From positions 1 to 36,745 of the forward strand of contig CAJKBW010000022.1 of NCBI GenBank assembly GCA_905198295.1: a DNA stretch of 36,745 nucleotides. The letters run 5' to 3'. This stretch comes from an uncultured Oscillospiraceae bacterium (GTDB lineage Bacteria > Bacillota > Clostridia > Oscillospirales > Acutalibacteraceae). Of this stretch, positions 1 through 8,900 are shown piece after piece (position 1 is the first letter of the stretch; the number at the start of each line of letters is the position of its first letter). Both the position numbers and the translations under genes were made by a program. The notes beneath the pieces were generated by a model, which saw nothing but the letters and a program-made list of their open reading frames with translations, did no database searches and was not told the origin of the DNA.

Positions 1-771
1 GCCGCTCGCATGCGTAGCTTTTAATGTTGATCCGCTAAAATCCAATGCTTCTCCTATTCTATAACTGGTTTTCTGTGGGGCCGTTTTCCATTGCAGGGAT
101 TGCAGCGGAACCCTCATATTTATCGACACCACTTTATATTCGGGAGTCAATTCCAGAGTGATATCTTCAAGTTCGGGCGAAGGCACGTCTAATAAATAGC
201 GGTCAAGGCAGGAAAAATGGGCAAGCCAGTTTCCGTCGCTTGTTTGTGTTAAAGTCCAATCGCCTTCACCACCGGTACCTCCGCCAATCCCCCCAGGGGC
301 TCTTAGAAGGAACGCTTTGGCATGTTTATCGTAAAACGGCCATTCCTCCAATGAAATATTCGGGCAGGCAAGATACATATTTATTGTCTCCAGCATAACT
401 CTTTCAGGAACTTCGAACAACATTCCCTTTTCGTCGTCCCCGCCGGAAACGTGATACTGCTCTCCATAGTTAAAAGAATCATCAAAAAACATACGGGATA
501 TCCAAGCAAAAAGCATTAGCGTTTCTTGCTTATTCTCTGTAATCTCTCCGCTATAATTGAAATCTTCCGGCTGCCAACCAGAAAAGCAATCATTCGATAC
601 AGGCGTATCACATACAAATGATACCGTGCAATACCACGCCATCACCGTTCGGGCTGCGATACTCAATACCTCCTCATCTGTCCCTTTCCTTTCTTCTGCC
701 GCAGACACAAAAAAACCGCTGCTGATAAATAAGAAAAATGCTGATAATAATAACGCTATGGATTTCCGCAT
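1..771 (-). CDS. Secreted protein with C-terminal bacterial Ig-like domain (partial, cut by window edge)
   Basis: The minus-strand frame is open from an ATG at 771 to base 1, giving 257 codons with no stop, so the C-terminus lies outside the window. An AGGAG ribosome site precedes the ATG by about 10 bases. The first ~28 residues are a signal peptide: MRKS, a Leu/Phe-rich core, then a VSAAEE cleavage region. The middle (~30-210) is not a family I recognise; it is rich in Trp, Tyr and Asp and has a Gly-rich loop (GGIGGGTGGEG) near residue 165. The last ~25 residues (YRIGEALDFSGSTLKATHAS) match the start of a bacterial Ig-like Big_3-type domain, common at the end of secreted Firmicutes proteins. 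Codon use is clearly more AT-rich than in the sugar locus that follows. The secreted nature is well supported; the function is unknown. Confidence 0.75.
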   Translation of the reverse strand, partial: MRKSIALLLSAFFLFISSGFFVSAAEERKGTDEEVLSIAARTVMAWYCTVSFVCDTPVSNDCFSGWQPEDFNYSGEITENKQETLMLFAWISRMFFDDSFNYGEQYHVSGGDDEKGMLFEVPERVMLETINMYLACPNISLEEWPFYDKHAKAFLLRAPGGIGGGTGGEGDWTLTQTSDGNWLAHFSCLDRYLLDVPSPELEDITLELTPEYKVVSINMRVPLQSLQWKTAPQKTSYRIGEALDFSGSTLKATHASG

Positions 772-903
772 ACTTTACTCGCTCCTTAATTTATATTTCC
801 TAGATACGGCAGTCCGCCGCACTGTGATTACGTATATAAAGACCCCTCTCTATATGAAAAACGACGAACCATTTTCTAATTTATTTCAATTACACTTAAT
901 ATA

Positions 904-932
904 TTGAGTATAGTCAAAGATTTGGGTATACT
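904..932 (+). promoter_or_regulatory. Promoter with overlapping inverted repeat, upstream of the small HTH gene
   Basis: TTGAGT (904-909) and TATACT (927-932) are separated by exactly 17 bases, a good sigma-A promoter. The same bases form an imperfect inverted repeat: TTGAGTATA on the left and TATACTAAA on the right, with AGTATA (907-912) and TATACT (927-932) as exact arms. A dimeric regulator bound here would cover both promoter boxes. Autoregulation by the adjacent HTH protein is the simplest reading and is an inference. Confidence 0.55.
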
Positions 933-953
933 AAACTGAATCCGGTGATAACA

Positions 954-1148
954 TTGATTAGCTACGAACCCTTTTATAACACCCTCTTAAAGAAGGGGAT
1001 AACAGAGTATCCGTTAATATTTAAAGAGGGATTTTCCGCCAATACCATACACCGGATAAAGCACGGCTGCGACATCAGTACAAAAACAATTGATTCCCTG
1101 TGCTATGTATTAGATTGCGAAGTGGCGGATATTATCAAGCATATATAA
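954..1148 (+). CDS. Small Cro/CI-type (XRE) helix-turn-helix regulator
   Basis: This is a 64-residue protein if read from the TTG at 954, or 67 from a GTG at 945. I prefer TTG because members of this compact family usually begin M-I-S-Y-x-P and because GGTG (944-947) sits at ribosome-site distance; the site is weak either way. Almost the whole protein is one HTH_26/Cro-CI-type domain: a first helix ending KGITEYPLIF, a recognition segment with SANTIHRIKHG, then ISTKTIDSLCYVLDCEVADII. Such proteins bind short palindromes as dimers and often regulate themselves. The gene stands alone between the divergent secreted-protein gene and lacI and has its own promoter and terminator-like palindrome. 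Its target is unknown; the palindromic promoter just upstream is the obvious candidate. Confidence 0.8.
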   Translation: MISYEPFYNTLLKKGITEYPLIFKEGFSANTIHRIKHGCDISTKTIDSLCYVLDCEVADIIKHI

Positions 1149-1154
1149 AGAGTA

Positions 1155-1184
1155 AAAGCAGACAGGCCGCGGCCTGTCTGCTTT
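1155..1184. terminator. Perfect 30-base palindrome, likely terminator of the HTH gene
   Basis: The two 15-base halves (1155-1169 and 1170-1184) are exact reverse complements, starting AAAGCAGACAGG and ending CTGTCTGCTTT. The RNA would form a long GC-rich hairpin starting six bases after the HTH gene stop. The T-run is only three bases, so termination efficiency is uncertain, and the symmetry allows action in both directions. Confidence 0.6.
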
Positions 1185-1193
1185 CGTCTATTC

Positions 1194-1220
1194 CGATGTA
1201 ATGCCTGCACAGGTACATCG
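1194..1220. other. Inverted repeat in the HTH-lacI spacer
   Basis: CGATGTA (1194-1200) pairs with TACATCG (1214-1220), and CCTG (1204-1207) pairs with CAGG (1210-1213), leaving a three-base bulge. It has no T-run and overlaps no recognised promoter. I see nothing else in 1185-1320 apart from a loose ACTAGC/GCTAGT pair near 1237-1277. Confidence 0.35.
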
Positions 1221-1326
1221 CGGCGGATATTTTCCACTAGCGCATATTCTATTTCCATCCTCTCCGATGAAAGCTAGTCCTCCCTTGTTTCGACGGTCTT
1301 TGGAATTTATATAGACAAATTAGACG

Positions 1327-1386
1327 AAAGCGCTTGACAAGAACAAAGCGCTTTGCTATACTTTGATCGAGCGAAACGATTAGCTC
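1327..1386 (+). promoter_or_regulatory. lacI promoter with three LacI/CcpA-like operator sites
   Basis: TTGACA (1334-1339) and TATACT (1357-1362) with a 17-base spacer make a near-consensus sigma-A promoter. AAAGCGCTT occurs at 1327-1335, overlapping the -35 box, and again inside the perfect 12-base palindrome CAAAGCGCTTTG at 1344-1355, between the two boxes. The central CG with flanking A/T is typical of LacI-family and CcpA operators. A third, different site, AAACGATT inside GAGC...GCTC (1369-1386), lies near the start of the transcript. Together these suggest tight autoregulation and possibly catabolite repression; the protein-site assignments are inference. Confidence 0.7.
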
Positions 1387-1415
1387 ATGGAATACAGAGG
1401 GATTGTGAGAAGGTT

Positions 1416-2429
1416 ATGGCAGCAACAATCAAGGATATCGCACGGGCAACCGGGCTTTCGGTGGCCACGGTATCCAAATTTTTAAATGGCGGAAACGTCC
1501 TGGAGAAAAACCGGGTGCTTCTTGAACAGGCTATCCGCGAACAGGATTATCATATCAACGAATATGCCCGCGCGCTGAAAACCAATCGGAGCCGGACGGT
1601 AGGGTTTATCGTACCAAAGTTTGGCGACGTATTTTCGTCTGAGCTGGCCTCTGAAGCAGTGACCGCTCTGCGGAAACATCAATATTCCCTGTTTGTGTGT
1701 GAAAGCCATAACAGCATGGAGGGCGAACGGGAAGCCATCGATTTCCTGGCCTCCAAGCAGGTGGACGGCATCATGGCCACCCTCATCGGCAACGACGGCT
1801 GGTATTATAAACAGCTTTTTGGCAAATACCATATCCCGCTGGTGCTTTTTGACCGCAAGCTGGACACCGATATCTGCGATACAGTGGTAATCGACAACGC
1901 CGGAGCCGCCTATCAGGCGGTGCGGCAGCTTATTGATGCCGGCCATCGGGAAATCGCCATTGTACGCGGCCCCCGGGGACATTACACAGCCGATCAGCGT
2001 TACGAAGGCTATGAGCGTGCCATGCAGGACGCCGGCCTTCCCATCCGCGACGAGTTCGTCCGTGTCGTGGATTACGCCGACACCAATATGTATGATCACG
2101 TCAAACAGCTGTTTGCCCTTGATAAACGGCCAACGGCTGTATTCTCCATCAACTACTTCACCACTATGAGCACCATCATGGCTCTCAACGAGCTGGACAT
2201 TGACGTGCCGCGGGACATTTCCGTTTTTGGCTTCGACAACTATCACCTCTCTCAGATTGTCAAGCCCCGTCTATGGCTCGCCGAACAGCCCCTTGCCCGT
2301 ATTGCGGAAGAGGGTACTCGTTTGCTGCTGAACCGTATCAATGCCATGGAGTCGGAAGACGATGGCGTATACCGTACCGTGGTGCTTCGGGCAAACATCC
2401 TGGAGGGCGATTCCGTCCGGAGGATATAA
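1416..2429 (+). CDS. LacI/GalR-family transcriptional regulator of the glycan locus
   Basis: A 337-residue protein, normal LacI-family length. The open frame extends upstream to 1353, but that start lies inside the promoter; the ATG at 1416 gives the canonical family start MAATIKDIARATG. Residues ~4-24 are the HTH (ATGLSVATVS then KFLNGG), followed by the hinge region (EYARALKTNRS, ~49-59) and the periplasmic-binding-like effector domain starting at TVGFIVPKFGD. The C-terminal domain has the usual features: DGIMATL, a DNAGAAYQAV segment, GHREIAIVRGP, and DVPRDISVFGFDNY. It probably represses the transport and glycosidase genes in the absence of an inducing sugar, and itself. The ribosome site is poor (GAGAAGG only two bases from the ATG), implying low expression. 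Effector identity is not visible in the sequence; a fucosylated oligosaccharide or fucose is inferred from neighbours. Confidence 0.92.
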   Translation: MAATIKDIARATGLSVATVSKFLNGGNVLEKNRVLLEQAIREQDYHINEYARALKTNRSRTVGFIVPKFGDVFSSELASEAVTALRKHQYSLFVCESHNSMEGEREAIDFLASKQVDGIMATLIGNDGWYYKQLFGKYHIPLVLFDRKLDTDICDTVVIDNAGAAYQAVRQLIDAGHREIAIVRGPRGHYTADQRYEGYERAMQDAGLPIRDEFVRVVDYADTNMYDHVKQLFALDKRPTAVFSINYFTTMSTIMALNELDIDVPRDISVFGFDNYHLSQIVKPRLWLAEQPLARIAEEGTRLLLNRINAMESEDDGVYRTVVLRANILEGDSVRRI

Positions 2430-2442
2430 CCCCTTTTTAACC

Positions 2443-2464
2443 AAAAGCTAAACGATTAGCTTTT
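2443..2464 (+). promoter_or_regulatory. LacI-type operator, 22-base palindrome after lacI
   Basis: The motif AAACGATT sits at 2450-2457 between AAAAGCT and AGCTTTT arms. The 22 bases are symmetric apart from one central A/A pair. It starts 14 bases after the lacI stop and ends in a run of five T, so it could also act as a weak terminator of lacI. The same core appears at 1374-1381 and 2592-2599. Confidence 0.6.
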
Positions 2465-2588
2465 TAGTCCTCTATTATCTGTTTCCAAAACATTACAAGG
2501 AATATTTTGCTGTAAAAAGAAGAAGTTTTCAAAGAAAATTCATTCAGAATACGGTGCAATAGAGGGATAATCCTCCTTATATGAAAAT

Positions 2589-2602
2589 ATGAAACGATTC
2601 AT
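2589..2602 (+). promoter_or_regulatory. LacI-type operator upstream of the sugar-binding lipoprotein gene
   Basis: ATGAAACGATTCAT is symmetric apart from one central A/A pair and contains the same AAACGATT core as the two sites around lacI. It lies about 90 bases before the binding-protein start. TATGCT at 2605-2610 just after it is a possible -10 box, with only a weak -35 counterpart (TGAAAA, 2582-2587), so the exact promoter is not settled. I see no gene in 2430-2692. Confidence 0.6.
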
Positions 2603-2692
2603 TTTATGCTGTGTTACATCCACCGGATGAGTTCCGGAGGATGGGGTACAAATACAGAAAACCATCTGCACATTATTTTAGGAGGTCGTATT

Positions 2693-3982
2693 ATGAAAAG
2701 AACTGTTCGGCATACCCTTCGTGTCCTGTCCCTGGCAGCTGCTTCCGCGCTGCTGCTGGCCGGCTGCAGCGGCGGCGGTGACGCCTCCGAAGGCGGCGAT
2801 TCGGCCGGAAGCGTAACGCTGAAGATCTGGGTCCAGTCTACCAACCAGCCGGAATATTTCCAGTGGGTCAAGGAGGAATTTGAAAGCCAGAACGAGGGGA
2901 TCAAGCTGAAAATCGAGCCGCAGGCACAAGGCTCACTGGGCGACAGCCTGGACGTCACCCTCGGCGGAGACGATGCGCCGGACATCGTGGCTACCTGGGG
3001 CGGTCTGGTCGCTTCCAAGCTGTACAAAGGTAATCGTATTATTGAAATCAGCGATGTGATTACCGATGAAGTGGAAAAAAACTTTGTGGAAGCCGCTACC
3101 TACAACAAGATGGACGGCGACGGCAAGTATGTCTCCCTGCCGCTGGCGGGTTTTGTCTCCCCGGTCATTTATTACAACAAAACCCAGTTTGATGCCCTGG
3201 GACTTAAGGTGCCGACCACTTACGAAGAACTGAAGGATGTGGCGGCAAAGATTCGTGCCGCGTCCAAACAGCCGCTGATTGCCGGTTTTTCCACCTGGCA
3301 TCTGCCCCACTTCATGCAGGCGATTCACGCCCGCACCATGGCCCCGGAAAACTTCAACAAGCTCATCGGCACCCCGACCGACTATAACCCCTATGAGCAG
3401 CCCGGCTTCAAGGAAGGGTTTGACCTTCTGAAGAAATACAACGATGACAAAATTTTCGCGGACAACATCACCGGCTACGACGCCAATATGGCGCAGATGG
3501 AATTCATCGCGCAGAACGCACTGATGATGACTTCGCCGTCGCTGGATCTGATGACCCTCAACGATGCCACTAACTTTGAGCTGGGCGCTTTTCTGCTGCC
3601 GGCGGGTGAGGTTGATGGCCCGCTCGCAAGCGGCGTGTATTCCGACGTGCTGGCGATCAACGCCAACTCCAAGCATATCCCCGAATGCAAAAAGCTTTTC
3701 GAGTTCCTGCTGACCCCGGAAGCGCAGGCCAAGCTGCTGGAATTTGAACTGCTGCCGATCCGCAAGGATGTGGATATCTCTTCTGCGAATCCGGTACTCA
3801 CGGATGTCATCAAGGCCATCAACGAAGGCGGCGTGAGCGGATTCTATCAGAGCTATTCCGCCTCCGGCATTGACGTACAGCTGCTCAACGCAGGCTCTTC
3901 CCTGCTGACGGGAAAATCCGATTCTGCTGCAGCCGCCAAGTTGATTGCTGACTACTACAAATCCAACGTAATGGATAAATGA
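2693..3982 (+). CDS. ABC transporter sugar-binding lipoprotein (CUT1 family)
   Basis: A 429-residue extracellular solute-binding protein. The ATG at 2693 is chosen over the longer frame because AGGAGGT (2680-2686) precedes it and it yields a proper lipoprotein signal: MKRTVRHTLR, a hydrophobic core, and the lipobox LLAGC with Cys25. A Gly/Ser/Asp-rich linker follows. The mature domain has family-1 solute-binding hallmarks: VTLKIWVQ at its start, PDIVATWGG, then FVSPVIYYNK and PTTYEELKDVAAKI, with a Trp/His-rich region (STWHLPHFMQ) likely to stack on sugar. It should capture an oligosaccharide at the membrane and deliver it to the two permeases that follow. It is first in the operon behind an operator-like site and is followed by an mRNA hairpin, as is usual for binding proteins needed in excess. 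Sugar specificity cannot be read from sequence. Confidence 0.92.
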   Translation: MKRTVRHTLRVLSLAAASALLLAGCSGGGDASEGGDSAGSVTLKIWVQSTNQPEYFQWVKEEFESQNEGIKLKIEPQAQGSLGDSLDVTLGGDDAPDIVATWGGLVASKLYKGNRIIEISDVITDEVEKNFVEAATYNKMDGDGKYVSLPLAGFVSPVIYYNKTQFDALGLKVPTTYEELKDVAAKIRAASKQPLIAGFSTWHLPHFMQAIHARTMAPENFNKLIGTPTDYNPYEQPGFKEGFDLLKKYNDDKIFADNITGYDANMAQMEFIAQNALMMTSPSLDLMTLNDATNFELGAFLLPAGEVDGPLASGVYSDVLAINANSKHIPECKKLFEFLLTPEAQAKLLEFELLPIRKDVDISSANPVLTDVIKAINEGGVSGFYQSYSASGIDVQLLNAGSSLLTGKSDSAAAAKLIADYYKSNVMDK

Positions 3983-3992
3983 CAACGGCCGC

Positions 3993-4012
3993 CGGGAGAG
4001 ACGCCTCTCCCG
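3993..4012 (+). other. Intercistronic stem-loop between binding-protein and permease genes
   Basis: CGGGAGAG (3993-4000) and CTCTCCCG (4005-4012) form an eight-pair GC-rich stem with a four-base loop and no T-run. In sugar ABC operons such hairpins protect the upstream message and lower permease expression relative to the binding protein; that role is inferred here. Confidence 0.55.
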
Positions 4013-4039
4013 CATGACTGATCGGGAGGAGAGGTTCTC

Positions 4040-4960
4040 TTGAAAGGCAATACAGCTTTGCGCCGTCCGCATGGACGGCTCGGCAGCCGGCTGGCACCGT
4101 ATATCTACATTCTGCCTGCCACATTGTTTATGTTCATCTTTGTGGGTATTCCGATCCTGATGAGCGTATATATGAGCTTTTTCCGGATCGAATCGGTCAA
4201 TTCTGACTGGACCTTCGCCGGGTTCAGCAATTTCTCCGATGTCTTCACCCGCAACGATTTCGGACCGGCCATGCTGCGCACCCTCGTGCTGGCGGTGTTC
4301 AGCGTCATCACGACACTAGGCGGCGGTCTGCTGCTGGCGAACATGGTGGCACATCACAAATGGCTGAATTTCTACCGCTACATCTTCTATGTGCCGACGG
4401 TGGTTTCCGCCATTACGATGGGACGGCTGTGGAGCATGATGCTCATGCCCAGCGCCTCCGGTCTGATGAATACCTTTATCCGCAATGTTTTCGGCGTGCA
4501 GACACCGGTCAACTGGCTGGGCGATCCCCGGATCACGTTATACGTGGTCATGGGGATCGGCCTGGTCGGCGTCGGCGGCGGCATGACGCTGATCCTGTTT
4601 ACCACCGCCATCAACGACATCTCTCAGGAAATCCGCGAGGCGGCTATCCTCGACGGCATCAACGGCTGGCAGATGCTGTGGCGGATCACGGTCCCCATGA
4701 TCTGGCCGGTGATCTCCTCATGGACCATCCTGTCGATCATCGGTTCCTTTAAATCTTTTGAATTCATCTACGCCCTGACCGGCGGCGGACCCGCCGGTTC
4801 CACCCAAACCATCGCCATCCTGCTGTACGAAAGCAGCAAGACCAGCAGCAACGGCTATGGCTACAGCGCGGCGATGGGGCTGCTGCTGACCCTGTTTGTC
4901 TCCATCTTCTCGCTGGTGTATATGCGCATCTCCAACTACGGCAAGACCCGCCGCGATTGA
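4040..4960 (+). CDS. Sugar ABC transporter permease, MalF/UgpA type
   Basis: A 306-residue inner-membrane permease starting at TTG (4040) six bases after a GGAGGAGAGG ribosome site. It shows the first transmembrane segment (YIYILPATLFMFIFVGIPIL, ~21-40), a periplasmic region with SDWTFAGFSNFSDVF, and the cytoplasmic EAA loop EIREAAILDGINGWQMLWRI, which docks on the ATPase. The C-terminal half has FEFIYALTGGGPAGSTQT, a conserved feature of CUT1 MalF-like subunits. It pairs with the next gene to form the channel. No ATP-binding subunit is encoded in the window; Gram-positive CUT1 systems commonly use one shared MsmX-type ATPase encoded elsewhere. Confidence 0.92.
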   Translation: MKGNTALRRPHGRLGSRLAPYIYILPATLFMFIFVGIPILMSVYMSFFRIESVNSDWTFAGFSNFSDVFTRNDFGPAMLRTLVLAVFSVITTLGGGLLLANMVAHHKWLNFYRYIFYVPTVVSAITMGRLWSMMLMPSASGLMNTFIRNVFGVQTPVNWLGDPRITLYVVMGIGLVGVGGGMTLILFTTAINDISQEIREAAILDGINGWQMLWRITVPMIWPVISSWTILSIIGSFKSFEFIYALTGGGPAGSTQTIAILLYESSKTSSNGYGYSAAMGLLLTLFVSIFSLVYMRISNYGKTRRD

Positions 4961-4971
4961 GAAAGGAGCGG

Positions 4972-4983
4972 ATGAACGAATGA
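4972..4983 (+). other. Three-codon minicistron overlapping the second permease start
   Basis: Between the permease genes the sequence reads ATG AAC GAA TGA, and the final A plus TG of the stop is the ATG of the second permease (4980). AGGAG (4964-4968) is closer to this mini-frame than to the permease start. It could position ribosomes for restart at the ATGA overlap, or be chance. Confidence 0.3.
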
Positions 4984-5873
4984 AAGCTAAACCAAAATCC
5001 TCCCTGCTCCTGCGCGCGCGGCGTAAATGGTACATAATCCCGCGGGAGCTTTACCTGTGGTTCAACATTTTTCTAATGCTGTTCCCGCTGTATTTCATGG
5101 TAATTTCCTCCATGAAAACCAACGCGGAATTTTACAACAGCGCTTTCGCGCTGCCCAAGGAGCCCTGGGAAACCCTCAAGGCCAACATGACTATGGCGTT
5201 TACCGGCAAGGTCGGCGGCGTTCAATACACCGGCTTCGGTACCATGCTTTTCAACACCGTTTTCCTGTCGGTGGTATCACTGGTGGTGATGGTGGCCGTG
5301 GCATTGCTGGCCGGCTATGCGATGGGCACACGTCAGTTTAAGGGAAAGGCGTTGTTCACCATTTTCCTGCTGACGATTCAGACCGTCCCTTTCTTCGGGT
5401 ATATCATGCCGATGTACCTGTTTGTCGACAAGCTGGAGCTGACCAATAAACTGCTTGGCGTGGTGCCGGTGTTTGTTGCGGTTTCGCTCCCCTCCACCAT
5501 CATCCTGATGCAGGGCTTTTTCAGCTCCTTCCCCAAGGCCATTGAGGAGGCCGCGCTCATCGACGGATGCGGCGAGGTGCGCAAGCTCTTCCACATCGTT
5601 ATCCCGATGGCCAAGGGCGCCATCGCCTCGATGGCTATCATCAATTTCATGGGCTACTGGAATGAGGTGGCCATCTCCACACTGATGCTCACCGACGCGA
5701 ATCTGCGCACCATCAATATCGGCGTACTCATGACCAATACCCAGACCGGCATCATGAATTATTCCTACGTCTTTGCCCTGCTGGTACTCTCGGCAGTCCC
5801 CAACTTCATCTTCTTCACCATTTTCCAGAAAAGCATCATCGGCGGCATTTCGCTGGGCGGTGTAAAAGGATAA
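4980..5873 (+). CDS. Sugar ABC transporter permease, MalG/AraQ type
   Basis: A 297-residue permease. The ATG at 4980 (MKAKPKSS) is chosen because the longer frame would begin inside the upstream permease gene, and a GAAAGGAG site lies about 11 bases before it. Six membrane segments are visible, the first ending LMLFPLYFMVISSMK, a typical MalG feature that leads into NAEFYNSAFALPKEPW. The EAA loop is EEAALIDGCGEVRKLFHIVI. The C-terminus ends KSIIGGISLGGVKG, the classic GxxxGxxKG end of CUT1 MalG-like proteins. It lies 19 bases after the first permease and is co-transcribed with it. Membrane partner of the MalF-like subunit; substrate inferred from the neighbouring fucosidase genes. Confidence 0.93.
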   Translation: MKAKPKSSLLLRARRKWYIIPRELYLWFNIFLMLFPLYFMVISSMKTNAEFYNSAFALPKEPWETLKANMTMAFTGKVGGVQYTGFGTMLFNTVFLSVVSLVVMVAVALLAGYAMGTRQFKGKALFTIFLLTIQTVPFFGYIMPMYLFVDKLELTNKLLGVVPVFVAVSLPSTIILMQGFFSSFPKAIEEAALIDGCGEVRKLFHIVIPMAKGAIASMAIINFMGYWNEVAISTLMLTDANLRTINIGVLMTNTQTGIMNYSYVFALLVLSAVPNFIFFTIFQKSIIGGISLGGVKG

Positions 5874-5904
5874 ACCTCTTTAAGGAAGAAAGGAATCGGA
5901 GTGC

Positions 5905-8900
5905 ATGAAAACAAGGCTGATGAGTCTGGTGCTGACCGCTGCACTGCTGACAGCGACAATATTCGGCACCGGCGTGATCCCTTCTGCAGCAGACGGTCCG
6001 TCCGGCGACACCTATGTGTACATACCGGTGAAGGATCTGACCAATGCCTCCCGCTACAGCGGGTCAACCATCGCGGAAAACTTTCTCGACACCTCCATCG
6101 GCGGCACCGACGCCTGCGGCAACAAAACCCTGTTGCTGCAGAACGATGGTGACGCGGTAGAATACGATTTCGACCTGGATGACGGCGTGAGTGCCGCCGT
6201 CCTGAAAGTGCACGCCAAACACGCGGTTGTTTCGGTAAAAGCCGCCGGCGGTGAATGGCGGACGCTGACCGCCAAAAACGGTTCTCCTGCCGATCGCGGC
6301 GTCAATCTTTTCGATTTGACGACAGCCGATGCACTGGCCTCGACCGACAAACAATTCACCGTGCGCGTGAGTTTCGGCGGACAGGCCGTTGTGCTCAACG
6401 GGCTGATTGTACAGGCCGAACAGCCGGAGCTGACCGGCTCGTACATGCTCGAGCCGCTGGGCGAAAGCTTCCTGCGCGAGCTGTACGACATCTCCGCCGG
6501 TGCAACCCGGTATTTTGCCGATGGGACTGTTCCCACCGTCTATCTGCACCCGAACGAATACGTGACCTTCCGCTTCGATTATGCCGATAACGTAACCGGC
6601 CTGACCTATCAGTACGGCATCGCCGGAAGCACTCCTCTGACCGGCGAGGTCAGCACCGATGGCTCGGCGTGGACCGCACTGCCCGCGGACAGCGGACGGA
6701 TTCAGGATGTGGTCGACCTGCCGGAAGGGAACATTTTTTACCTGCGTTTCACCGCCAGGGACGGCGAAACCTTCCTCAAAACCCTGTCTTTGATCCCCTC
6801 CTATGCCTCCATTGATGCCGGACGGGATCTGTATCTGCCGCTGAACTCTCTCGCAAGCGCCACCCGCTATGGCGGCGACGGAATTGCGGAGAACTACAAC
6901 GACGCCTTTGACGGCGGCGATGCCAATCGCGTGGACAACAAGACCCTGCTGCTCCAGCAGCCGGGCGACTTCGTGGAATATGATCTGGATCTGGCCGATG
7001 ACGTGGACAGCGCGCTGCTCAAGCTGTATATCACCAGCGGCCTCGTGGAGGTCAAGCCGGAAGGCGGCGAGTTCACTGCGCTGACCGCGAAAAACGGCAG
7101 TGGCTTCAACCGCGGTGTGGCGATTTATGCGTTGGATGAAACCAATGCGCTCTCCGGGGAAGGCCGGCGCTTTACGCTGCGCATCCGTTATGACGGCGCT
7201 ACGGTCGTGCTCAACTCCCTGCTGCTGCAGACCGAAGAGAACGAGCTCTCCGCCGCTTACGAGCTGCAGCCTCTGGGCGAAAGCTACCTGCGCGTGCTGA
7301 ACGATGTTTCCGCCGGCACAACCCGGTATTTTGCGGATGGTAATGTGCCGACTGTATTCCTGCACAACGGTGAGCATGTGACCTTCCGTTTCAATTACGA
7401 CGACAGTGCGCAGGGCTTCACCTATACCTTCAGCGGACTGGGCGCAGCCCTGACCGCCGAGGTCAGCCCGGACGGCAGCACGTGGACCGCACTGCCCGGT
7501 GAAAGCGGGCAGCTTCAGGATACGGCCGCGCCGGGAGAAGGCAATGTATTCTACCTGCGCTTCACAGCAAACGTGGGCGATGCCTTCCTGAAAACCCTGC
7601 AGATTATCCCCCAGTACGCGGCTGTACCGGTGGGCAGCACCTGGTACTCTCCGGTGTTTGATCTGTCGAACACCTCGGCCCACGGCGGGAATATTACTGA
7701 AAATTTCTTGGATTCCTATTCCGGCGGTGACGATGCGCTCGTTAACAACAAAACCCTGCTGCTGGGGGACGCGGGCGCATATGTTGAATACCGCTTTGAC
7801 CCTGACGACGCAATCACTTCTGCGCAGCTCAAGCTGTACATCAAGGATGCCGTGGTATCGGTCAAGCCGAAGGGCGGCGAATATACCGTGCTCACGGCCC
7901 GCAACGATCAGGGCGGCAGCTTTAACCGCAATGTAGCCATCTACGACCTGAACACCGACAATGCCCTGTCCCGCGACGACCGGCGCTTCACTCTGCGCAT
8001 CGAGAGCGCGGCAGGCTCTACGGTGCTCCAGTCAATGGCGATTGTGGCAGCGGAGCCCGAGCTCGCGGATGCCTATACTCTGGACCCGCTGGGGGAAAGC
8101 TATCTGCAGAACCTGTACACCATTTCACAGGGGGCAAGCCGGTACTTTCTCGATGGCACCGAACCGACCGTATTCCTGCACACCGGCGAATCGGCTGTCT
8201 TCCATTTCAATTTCACCGACGAGGCGCTGGGCTTCCAGTACGCCTACACGCAGGCCGGTGCGGAACTCAAGGCGGAAATCAGCGCGGACGGCGCCGCATG
8301 GCATCCTCTTCCCGCCGGCGGCAGAATCGAGGAAGCAATGGAGCTGCCGCGCAGCCGGGCGTTCTACATCCGGTTCACTGCGGAGATAGGCGATGCCTTC
8401 CTCAAGGGACTGACCATTACGCCGGTTTTCCGTACGGTTGAGGAAAAAAACTACGTCTATCTGCCGGTTAAGGATCTCTCCAACGCCGACCGTTTCGGCG
8501 GCAGCATTGTGGAGGGCTACACCGATGCTTTCACCGGCGGCGAGGATGACAAGGTGGACAACAAAACCCTGCTGCTGCAAAGCGCAGGAGATTATGTGGA
8601 ATACGATTTCGATCTGCCGGACACCATAGACTCCGCCCTTTTGAAAATCTATATGAAGGACGGTGTGGTCTCGGTCAAACCGGAAGGCGGCGAATATACA
8701 GCTCTTAAGGCACGCAATGACCAGGGCGGCCGTTTTGACCGCGGCGTAGCAATCTATGACCTGACGGCCGACAATGCCCTGTCGGCATCTAGCCGGAAAT
8801 TCACCGTGCGCATTGCCTGCAACGGCACCGACGCTGTGGTGGTCAACGGCGTGCTGCTGGATGCACAGGATGCAGAAATCCGTTCCGGCCGCTATACCCT

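Noticed and set aside
557..907. Plus-strand open frame of 116 residues
   Set aside because: It overlaps the start and promoter region of the minus-strand secreted-protein gene, has no ribosome site and no protein-like composition.
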